A stretch of 9,076 bases of DNA from Candidatus Omnitrophota bacterium (GTDB lineage: Bacteria; Omnitrophota; Gorgyraeia; Zapsychrales; Zapsychraceae): assembly GCA_016217585.1 (NCBI GenBank), contig JACRHQ010000194.1:1-9076 (forward strand), given 5' to 3'. The translations under genes were made by a program, and so were the position numbers. The notes below the pieces were generated by a model that saw only the letters and a list, made by a program, of their open reading frames with translations, ran no database searches and was not told the DNA's origin. Positions 1 through 5,221 of the stretch are shown in pieces; the stretch's first letter is position 1; each line of letters begins with the position of its first letter.

Positions 1-1
1 C

Positions 2-1024
2 ACGTCTTTTCTGGATTATTTCGACCATATCCCGCCGGAAGACCTGTATGTGCGTGTCGTCAAAAGCGATGCCGTGACGGTCCTGACGGTCCATAAGGCC
101 AAGGGGCTGGAGTTCCCGGTGGTGATCCTTCCTTTTTTGGGGATGGATGTCCAGGTGGGCAGCCGCAGCGAAGGGTCGGCGCAACCCTATGTCCTGCGCC
201 GGGGCCGGGGAAGTTCCGCCCTGGAGTTGCTCCGGCTCAAGGGGAAATATTTCCAGTTCTCCGACGAGCTTTATCAGATCCACGCGCAGGAATATAAAAA
301 GGCTTTTATGGCCGAGTTGAACAATATTTACGTGGCGCTGACCCGCGCGCGCGATGAACTGTACGCGTTTATCCCTGAGAAGGTCGGCAACGCCTTTAAT
401 CTGGCCCAGTTGTTGGTCCCCGAAGAACTCCGGACGGCCGGCACGCCGGTGGCAGTGTCGAGTAAACCCGCGTCAAAACCTGTCTTGATGGAATTACCGG
501 CCGCGCGGTATCAGGACTGGATCGGATACCTCAAGGATGAGTTCGCGGGGATGGACGATGTCCGGCACCGGGAGAAGCGCCGGCGCGGCGAGGCCATCCA
601 TTTTATGCTTTCCTTGATCGGCAATCTGGACAAGACGGATGCGAAGACCGCGCTGGACGGGGCGCGCCGGCAGGCCGGGTATAATTTCCCTTCCCTGGAA
701 GACGGCTTGGGGTATCTGGCCGTCGTGGAGCAGCTGATCAATCACCCGCCGGTCAAACCGTTTTTTTATTGCGGACGGTCCCAGGTATTCACGGAAAAGG
801 AAATCGTGGACACGCGGGGGCATCTGAAACGCCTGGACCGTCTTATTGTCGCGGAAAAAGAGATCCGGATCGTGGATTTCAAGTCTTCCCGGGACCCGGA
901 GGGTAAATACGCCGATCAGGTCCGGGATTACATGGCCATCGTCGGCAGGATGTATCCCGGCAAGACGGTCAAGGGGTGGTTGGTGTATTTGGACAAACTC
1001 GAAGTGCAAGAAATAGAAATGTAG
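2..1024 (+). CDS. addA: AddA-type helicase-nuclease subunit, C-terminal part (5' end outside window)
   Basis: The frame is open from base 2, so the gene begins upstream of the window; about 340 C-terminal residues are visible. Numbering from the first visible codon, residues 29-41 read TVHKAKGLEFPVV, a UvrD/Rep superfamily 1 helicase motif, and 107-117 read NNIYVALTRAR, the motif VI arginine region. A PD-(D/E)XK nuclease domain follows: GEAIHF with H200, RLDRL with D279, VDFKSS with D292 and K294, and QVRDY with Q306 and Y310. Helicase plus C-terminal nuclease of this kind is the AddA (RexA/RecB-like) layout, which unwinds and degrades DNA ends before RecA-mediated repair. All nuclease residues expected of AddA appear present, so this part looks active. 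An AddB-like gene follows 78 bp downstream, which supports the call. The Walker A region lies outside the window. Confidence 0.9.
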   Translation, partial: TSFLDYFDHIPPEDLYVRVVKSDAVTVLTVHKAKGLEFPVVILPFLGMDVQVGSRSEGSAQPYVLRRGRGSSALELLRLKGKYFQFSDELYQIHAQEYKKAFMAELNNIYVALTRARDELYAFIPEKVGNAFNLAQLLVPEELRTAGTPVAVSSKPASKPVLMELPAARYQDWIGYLKDEFAGMDDVRHREKRRRGEAIHFMLSLIGNLDKTDAKTALDGARRQAGYNFPSLEDGLGYLAVVEQLINHPPVKPFFYCGRSQVFTEKEIVDTRGHLKRLDRLIVAEKEIRIVDFKSSRDPEGKYADQVRDYMAIVGRMYPGKTVKGWLVYLDKLEVQEIEM

Positions 1025-1094
1025 TCACCAAGTCTCAAGGTCACAAAGTCACCCGCAATATTTCTGGTGACTTGGGGACCTGGTGACAGGTGAC
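1024..1094. repeat. Long imperfect palindrome with iterated GTCAC/GTGAC units in the addA-addB gap
   Basis: The 5' arm (1024-1053) carries GTCAC at 1024, 1040 and 1048; the 3' arm (1066-1094) carries GTGAC at 1067, 1083 and 1090. Aligning one arm with the reverse complement of the other pairs about 24 of 30 positions, with one bulge. The innermost 8 bp (AAGTCACC/GGTGACTT) are perfect around a 12-nt AT-rich loop at 1054-1065. It starts on the last base of the addA stop codon and fills nearly the whole intergenic gap. There is no T-tract after it, so it is not a standard terminator. It resembles REP-like or MITE-like intergenic palindromes; no second copy occurs in the window. Confidence 0.75.
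1088..1093 (+). promoter_or_regulatory. Shine-Dalgarno of addB inside the palindrome
   Basis: AGGTGA lies 9 nt before the ATG at 1103 and matches the anti-SD well. GGTGAC (1089-1094) would pair with GTCACC at 1024-1029, next to the addA stop. The fold could therefore hide this ribosome-binding site until a ribosome finishing addA opens the 5' arm. The pairing is visible in the sequence; the coupling is inference. Confidence 0.55.
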
Positions 1095-1102
1095 CCGATT
1101 CT

Positions 1103-2980
1103 ATGAACAAGATTATCACGTACAGTTTCTGTGAGCCGTTCATCGGCCGTCTGGCCGACGATATCATAAGGGATTACCTCGCCAAAGACCGGGACTTGAG
1201 CCGTCTGGCCGTCGTCTTCGGCGGCCACCGGCCGGCCCTGTTCCTCAACCGCGAACTGGCCAGACGCGTCGGGGACAGTTTTTATCCGCCGCGGTATTTC
1301 ACCATCGATGATTTCGTGCGGCATGTCGTCCAGAAAAAGGAACAGTTTACGGCAAGCCGGGACCTCGACCAGTGTTATCTGATTTACCGGCTGGCGCGCG
1401 AACACGCGCCGGCGGTCCTCAAGGGCCGCGAGACGTTCGCGCAATTCCTGCCCTGGACGCGGGAGATCCTCGCGTTTATTGATCAGCTGGACCTGGAGGA
1501 TATCGACGACCGCCGGCTCACGAACATCCGGGCCAGCGCGACCATCGGGTATGATGTCCCCGCGGATATCAACCGGTTGCTGGAACATATCATTACGCTG
1601 CGCCGTTTTTATCATGAAGAAATCAAAAAGACCGGTGTTTATTCACGCGGGTTCCAGTATCTGCGCGCCGCGCGGTTGATCGAAGAAGTCCGTTTTGAAG
1701 AATTCGATCGGATTTTATTCTGTAATTTCTTTTATTTCCACCGCTGCGAGGAAAGAATAGTCAAAACGCTCTATGAGCGCGGCCAGGCCAGGATGATCTT
1801 CCAGGGCGACCAGCGCAAGTGGCCGGTCCTGCAACGTATCGCCGAACGATTCTCCTGCGTCATCCAGGAGGGCGAGGCCGTCCCCGCGCCTTCGTTCCGG
1901 TTGAACCTGTACAAGGCATTCGACGTCCATTCCACCGCCGGCACGGCGCGCGAAATCCTCAAGAAAGTCCGCGATCCCGGGAAAACGGTCATTGTCCTCC
2001 CCGACGCCGACAGCCTGGTGCCGCTGGTTTCGGAAATTACGGGCCTGGTGGAGGAGTTCAATATTTCCATGGGGTATCCCTTGCGGCGGAGCAGCCTGTA
2101 TTCACTGTGCGCGTTTATATTCAAGACCCAGCTTTCCAAAAAGGACAAACGTTATTACGCCCTGGATTATCTTCAGACGCTGCGCCATCCGTTTGTCAAA
2201 AACCTGCAGATCTCGGACGCCGTGCCCGCGGCCGCCACGCGCACCCTGGTCCATAAAATCGAGGAAATCCTGACCGGCAAGGTCCCGACGGCCGTTTCCG
2301 GGAGCCTGTTTATCGCGCCTGACGAGATCGCCCGGCTGGACGAGCTTTATTCGTTGACGCTGGAGATGACCGGACGTCTGGGGATCGAAACCACCCGCGC
2401 GGACCTGGCGCGGACACTGGGACAGATCCACCGGCTGCTTTTCACGGAGTGGGAACGTCTGAATAATTTTCAGGACTTCGCCGGGTGCCTGCAGCGTTTC
2501 CTGGACACACTCCTGGAAAAAAGTTTCATGAAAAATTATCCCCTGAACCTTAACATCGCCGCCCGGATGTGCGAGGTCAGGGAGGAGCTGGCGACGGCGA
2601 GTTTCCGCGACGAGCCTTTCAACCGGGAGGAGATGTTCAGGATCTTCGACGGGAAGATCAGCCGCGAGCTGGTCGCCTTCCGCGGCTCGCCGCTGCGCGG
2701 GCTTCAGATCCTGGGGTTGTTCGAAACGCGTTCCCTTAATTTCGAGGATGTGATCGTGCTGGACGTCAACGAAGGGGACCTGCCCAAATTGGATGTTTAC
2801 GAGCCGCTTATTCCCCGCGAGGTGATGGTCAGCCTCGGCCTGGACCGGCTTGAACTGGAGGAAGAGATCCAGCGGTATCAGTTCATGCGGCTTTTGTCCT
2901 CGGCCCGGTACGTGCATCTGGTCTACCGGGAAAGCAGGGATAAGGAAAAGAGCCGTTTTGTCGAGGAGTTGATCTGGTAA
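1103..2980 (+). CDS. addB: AddB-like subunit, N-terminal helicase-fold part (ends at premature in-frame stops)
   Basis: 625 residues, best read as the first two thirds of an AddB/RecC-like protein, the partner of the upstream AddA. The N-terminus (LAVVFGGHRPALFLNREL, about 34-51, then a FTIDDFV segment) fits the AddB N-terminal helicase-like domain; no GxxGxGK[ST] Walker A is visible, so it should not bind ATP there. Residues 538-547 read GLFETRSLNF and 556-561 NEGDLP, followed by an IPREV segment; the ORF ends with SRFVEELIW. This is the typical AddB/RexB block ahead of the nuclease domain. The ATG at 1103 has the SD AGGTGA. The ORF stops at TAA TAA (2978-2983), but the same frame reopens at once and encodes the missing nuclease domain. 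It is either a disrupted gene, a two-polypeptide AddB, or a sequence error. Confidence 0.82.
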   Translation: MNKIITYSFCEPFIGRLADDIIRDYLAKDRDLSRLAVVFGGHRPALFLNRELARRVGDSFYPPRYFTIDDFVRHVVQKKEQFTASRDLDQCYLIYRLAREHAPAVLKGRETFAQFLPWTREILAFIDQLDLEDIDDRRLTNIRASATIGYDVPADINRLLEHIITLRRFYHEEIKKTGVYSRGFQYLRAARLIEEVRFEEFDRILFCNFFYFHRCEERIVKTLYERGQARMIFQGDQRKWPVLQRIAERFSCVIQEGEAVPAPSFRLNLYKAFDVHSTAGTAREILKKVRDPGKTVIVLPDADSLVPLVSEITGLVEEFNISMGYPLRRSSLYSLCAFIFKTQLSKKDKRYYALDYLQTLRHPFVKNLQISDAVPAAATRTLVHKIEEILTGKVPTAVSGSLFIAPDEIARLDELYSLTLEMTGRLGIETTRADLARTLGQIHRLLFTEWERLNNFQDFAGCLQRFLDTLLEKSFMKNYPLNLNIAARMCEVREELATASFRDEPFNREEMFRIFDGKISRELVAFRGSPLRGLQILGLFETRSLNFEDVIVLDVNEGDLPKLDVYEPLIPREVMVSLGLDRLELEEEIQRYQFMRLLSSARYVHLVYRESRDKEKSRFVEELIW

Positions 2981-2983
2981 TAA
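2978..2983 (+). other. Tandem in-frame TAA TAA splitting addB
   Basis: After the codon for W625, two consecutive TAA codons interrupt the frame. The codons that follow (CAA AAA CGC CGG CAG AAG, reading QKRRQK) are a charged linker in the same phase, and the frame then stays open to 3925. No frameshift is needed to join the halves (3008 minus 1103 is 635 codons exactly). Two single-base changes, for example from GAA and AAA, would restore a continuous gene of about 940 codons. Other genes here end in TAG, TGA and TAA, so stop-codon reassignment is not indicated. Confidence 0.85.
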
Positions 2984-3007
2984 CAAAAACGCCGGCAGAA
3001 GCTCGAG

Positions 3008-3925
3008 GTGATGGAGGCCGCCCAGGCCCACTTCACGCTCAAGGTCCGCGCGCGCCGGACCGTGATCCCCAAGACCCCGGCGATGATCGATCGCCTGCGC
3101 ACGATGCGTTATTCCGCCTCCAGCGTGAATACTTATCTGCGCGACCCGGTGGAGTTTTATTATAATTATGTCCTCGGCCTTAAAGAAAAAGAGGACCTGC
3201 TGGACGAACCGCAGGCCCGGCAGGTAGGCACGTTTTTGCATGAACTCCTGGAGGAGGGCTTCCGGCCGTTTCTGGGCAAAAAACCGAAAATTGACAGTGC
3301 GTTTCGCGGCCGCTTTGCTAGAATATTCGAAGAAAGGTTCGAGTCGACTTTGGCCAGGTCGATGAAATCCGACGCGTTCATGCTCAAGACCGTCATGGCC
3401 GAGCGCCTCAATCGTTTTTTGGACAATGAAGAAACAAACAGCGACCGTCAGGTCGAGGAGATCCTGCACCTGGAGAGCCGTTTCGAGGACACGGTCCCGC
3501 TTTCCTGCGGGGATATCCGTTTTATTTATGTGGTCGACCGCGTGGACCGGATGAGGGACGGAACGCACATGGTCGTCGACTACAAGACCGGCACGACCGA
3601 CCTCATGCCGAAGGCGCTGGAACAGGTCGCCGCGCTTGAACTGACGCGCGAATCGGTGGCCAGGGACGTCCGGTCGTTCCAGATCCCGCTGTATTTTTAT
3701 TATATGGACCGGGCGTTTCCCGGCAAGCCGGTCAACGCGGCGTTGTATAACCTCCGGACGCTCAAATTCGACAAGTTCATCGATACACCGGCGGACTGCC
3801 CGCGCGGGCAGATCCATGCGGCTTTCCTGCGGGCGCTGGATTTCGTGATCGGCGAGATATTAAACCCTGAAATTAACTTTGAATCCGAGGAAGACGTCGT
3901 TATCGGGGCAAGGACAAAACGATGA
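3008..3925 (+). CDS. addB: AddB-like PD-(D/E)XK nuclease domain, separate ORF
   Basis: 305 residues from GTG 3008, or 304 from ATG 3011. Only a weak SD is present (AGAAG 2997-3001), so the start is uncertain and may depend on reinitiation after the stops at 2978-2983. Counting from GTG: YSASSVNTYLRDPVEFYY (35-52), the entry helix of the AddB/RecB-family nuclease; GTFLHEL with H78; VDRVDRM with D180; VVDYKTG with D191 and K193; and SFQIPLYFYY with Q225 and Y229. The nuclease signature residues are thus intact. The entry motif has RDP where Fe-S AddB proteins carry Cys-Pro, and the C-terminus lacks the usual Cys cluster, so no iron-sulfur cluster is expected. The end overlaps the next gene by 4 nt. 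The domain would nick the strand opposite to the AddA nuclease if it assembles with the other half. Confidence 0.82.
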   Translation: MMEAAQAHFTLKVRARRTVIPKTPAMIDRLRTMRYSASSVNTYLRDPVEFYYNYVLGLKEKEDLLDEPQARQVGTFLHELLEEGFRPFLGKKPKIDSAFRGRFARIFEERFESTLARSMKSDAFMLKTVMAERLNRFLDNEETNSDRQVEEILHLESRFEDTVPLSCGDIRFIYVVDRVDRMRDGTHMVVDYKTGTTDLMPKALEQVAALELTRESVARDVRSFQIPLYFYYMDRAFPGKPVNAALYNLRTLKFDKFIDTPADCPRGQIHAAFLRALDFVIGEILNPEINFESEEDVVIGARTKR

Positions 3926-4095
3926 TCCAGTTCATTTTTATTTTGATCGTGGTCGCGGTTTTTATCGCGATCCTCTGGGCCAATAACACGCTGAACGAGG
4001 AATACCGTTTCAAAGGCACCCTTGACAAGGAACACGACGCCCGCAGAAAAATTGAAGGCAAGAAGAAAAGCTCGCTGATTGGCGGCAAGCCGTGA
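3922..4095 (+). CDS. 57-residue single-pass membrane protein, function unknown
   Basis: The start overlaps the addB stop as ATGA (3922-3925), a classic sign of translational coupling, and the SD AAGGA at 3910-3914 lies 7 nt upstream. The product starts MIQFIFILIVVAVFIAILW, one hydrophobic segment at about residues 2-20. A polar, strongly basic tail follows, with R41, R42 and a GKKKS stretch near residue 47, ending GGKP. The orientation is probably N-out with the tail in the cytoplasm, by the positive-inside rule. I recognise no family. Because it ends the addAB transcript it may simply hitch-hike there, or it may act with the nuclease at the membrane; nothing in the sequence decides this. Start, SD and overlap make it a convincing real gene despite its size. 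Confidence 0.7.
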   Translation: MIQFIFILIVVAVFIAILWANNTLNEEYRFKGTLDKEHDARRKIEGKKKSSLIGGKP

Positions 4096-4122
4096 CCGGC
4101 CGGGCAATATTGCAGGGAAGGA

Positions 4123-4551
4123 CTACGGGGTGAAAGGTCTTTCTTTATATTCGAGGTTGTGCATCAGCTCACTGTGGAATGTCTTTTCAAGTTCGGGATA
4201 ATTTTGCAGCTGCCATTTATACAATTCATCTGCCGTTGCCGGCACCGGATTGGGCCCGGCGTTTTTAGCCAGGACATCGGCGAATTCCTTGTTGAGTTCG
4301 GAATATTCTTCCAATTGCCAGCGGTAACGTTCTTCGTCGGTCGCGGGGACGGGTCTGGGTTCGAGTTTCCGGCGGATCTCGTTCGGAAACTGGGCGCGTA
4401 TTTTCGCGTAGTCTTCCAGCTGCCATTGATACCGTGTTTGCCAGGAATTCTCTGAAGCCGGTCGTTCCTCATCGGCGCCGGCCATTGAAGCCGGGTCCAG
4501 AGCCGTCATGCAGATGACCGCAAGGATGATTTTTACGAATTTGGAAGACAT
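4123..4551 (-). CDS. Secreted protein built of three 35-residue WQL repeats, function unknown
   Basis: 142 residues on the minus strand, convergent with the addAB operon. The N-terminus has K4 and K7, a hydrophobic stretch at 8-18 and small residues ending in AGA (24-26), which looks like a Sec signal peptide; C14 is preceded by Ile and does not form a lipobox. The rest consists of repeats with WQL at 43-45, 78-80 and 113-115 (period exactly 35) and PVPAT at 67-71 and 102-106. The consensus is roughly YxWQLxxYxELxxxF, a charged helix, then a Pro-rich turn and TxDE. Each unit is probably one or two amphipathic helices plus a linker, which suggests a periplasmic or surface binding repeat. I do not recognise the family. 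The start is the only one giving a signal peptide; the SD is weak. The stop is TAG. Confidence 0.72.
   Translation of the reverse strand: MSSKFVKIILAVICMTALDPASMAGADEERPASENSWQTRYQWQLEDYAKIRAQFPNEIRRKLEPRPVPATDEERYRWQLEEYSELNKEFADVLAKNAGPNPVPATADELYKWQLQNYPELEKTFHSELMHNLEYKERPFTP
4126..4431 (-). repeat. Three tandem ~105-bp coding repeats (35 codons each)
   Basis: Unit 1 spans 4431-4327, unit 2 spans 4326-4222 and unit 3 spans 4221-4126 (shortened at its C-terminal end). The conserved Trp codons fall at 4423-4425, 4318-4320 and 4213-4215, exactly 105 bp apart. The units have diverged at both residue and base level, so this is an old internal duplication kept under protein-level constraint rather than a recent slippage array. 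Confidence 0.75.
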
Positions 4552-4576
4552 GGTTTCAATCTCAGACTACAGACCA

Positions 4577-4606
4577 ACTATACCATACCCGCTTCGGAAA
4601 AGGCAA
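4577..4606 (-). promoter_or_regulatory. Possible sigma70-type promoter for the WQL-repeat gene
   Basis: On the minus strand, TTGCCT (4606-4601) is followed after 18 bp by TATAGT (4582-4577). Transcription would begin near 4570 and leave a leader of about 20 nt before the ATG at 4551. The -10 matches 5 of 6 consensus bases and the -35 matches 4 of 6. This is a motif call only. Confidence 0.4.
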
Positions 4607-4635
4607 ATGAATAGATAAAAAATGAATAGATAAAA
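4605..4635. repeat. Two-copy 15-bp AT-rich tandem repeat
   Basis: AAATGAATAGATAAAA occurs at 4605-4620 and again at 4620-4635, giving a period of 15 bp. It lies in the divergent intergenic region directly upstream of the TTGACA box at 4646. It may be neutral slippage, or an A-tract or UP-like element for the rightward promoter. Confidence 0.6.
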
Positions 4636-4645
4636 ATTGAAGGGA

Positions 4646-4673
4646 TTGACAGAACAGAGGGACATGATAATAT
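4646..4673 (+). promoter_or_regulatory. Probable promoter of the TPR-asmA pair
   Basis: A perfect TTGACA (4646-4651) is followed by an AT-rich -10 region. The options are TAATAT at 4668-4673 with a 16-bp spacer, or GATAAT at 4666-4671 with a shorter 14-bp spacer. The SD GGAG at 4685-4688 and the ATG at 4697 follow closely. The -35 is strong; the exact -10 is uncertain. Confidence 0.5.
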
Positions 4674-4696
4674 TCAGATAAAATGGAGAAAGTTCG

Positions 4697-5221
4697 ATGC
4701 GAGTCCCAAGTATAATTATTTTTCTGTCTTTTTTTTTCTTGATGCCGGCAGCCGGCCACGCCGGCGTTGAAGACCAGCTTTACAAAAAGGCGCAGGCGGC
4801 GGCGAAGGCCGGTCAGACGGATTTCGCCTTTATGTATTACAATCAGCTGGACCGCGAATATCCCCGCTCCCGTTACCGGGACCAGATCCTTTTCGCCGAG
4901 GGCGAATATTATTATCAGATGCCCGGCTATGCGCAAGCGTCCAGGCTTTTCCAGGCCCTGCTCAAGGATTACCCGGACTCGGACGGCAAATTGTTCGCCC
5001 TGGTTTATCTCTACAAGATGGCTGAAGCCGGCCGGGACCAGGCGGCGCTGGAAGAGGCCAGAAAAGAGATATTAACTCTCCGGCAGGTCGGCCTTATCTT
5101 CAAGGAATCCAGGGAATACAAGTATCGGTCCGCGTCTTATCAGGACTACCGGGCGGTCTTCCGCATTGACAAGGTGGAATTTTACAAGGGGGGAGAGCTG
5201 TTTGCCACGGTTTCGTACTAA
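4697..5221 (+). CDS. Exported TPR-like protein
   Basis: 174 residues. The SD GGAG (4685-4688) lies 8 nt before ATG. The N-terminus is a Sec signal peptide: a hydrophobic core at about 5-17 and a cleavage site after A22 (GHA before GVED). There is no lipobox Cys, so the mature protein is probably periplasmic. Residues about 25-110 show TPR-like helical hairpins of the YbgF/BamD type: aromatic-rich helices each ending in a YP turn (EYPRS near 54-58, DYPDS near 91-95), GEYYYQ at 69-74, and YAQASRLFQALLKDYP at 78-93. The last 35 residues form a short separate segment. TPR proteins are adaptors, and no enzymatic residues are evident. The stop overlaps the start of the downstream AsmA-like gene by 20 nt, so the two are co-translated and may share a job in envelope assembly. 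Confidence 0.8.
   Translation: MRVPSIIIFLSFFFLMPAAGHAGVEDQLYKKAQAAAKAGQTDFAFMYYNQLDREYPRSRYRDQILFAEGEYYYQMPGYAQASRLFQALLKDYPDSDGKLFALVYLYKMAEAGRDQAALEEARKEILTLRQVGLIFKESREYKYRSASYQDYRAVFRIDKVEFYKGGELFATVSY

Noticed and set aside
494..1009. 171-codon minus-strand frame opposite the addA nuclease domain
   Set aside because: The plus frame has intact nuclease motifs and the minus frame has none.
1049..1615. 188-codon minus-strand frame opposite the 5' part of addB
   Set aside because: Low-complexity antisense product with no motif, and it runs through the palindrome; a shadow.
1819..2256. 145-codon plus frame inside addB
   Set aside because: Arg/Pro/Gly-rich out-of-frame product lying within recognisable addB; a shadow.
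2978..2983. Stop-codon reassignment (TAA read as sense)
   Set aside because: TAA, TAG and TGA all end other genes in the window at sensible places, including TAA after the OMP C-terminal Phe.
2102..3817. 571-codon open frame on the minus strand opposite addB, crossing the tandem stops
   Set aside because: The plus-strand frame carries recognisable AddB motifs. The minus product is rich in Arg, His, Leu and Gln with no domain pattern, as expected from antisense reading of GC-biased codons.
4104..4113. GCAATATTGC perfect palindrome between convergent genes
   Set aside because: Too short, with no loop or T-run; likely chance.
4605..4635. CRISPR-like array
   Set aside because: Only two abutting 15-bp copies with no spacers; a simple tandem duplication.
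4562..4936. 124-codon minus-strand frame over the divergent promoter region
   Set aside because: It overlaps the signal-peptide and TPR coding region of the plus gene and shows no motif or SD.
5166..5201. TTG 5166 as the start of the AsmA-like gene
   Set aside because: No SD, and it adds a non-signal-like extension; TTG 5202 has a strong SD and places basic residues directly before the TM helix.
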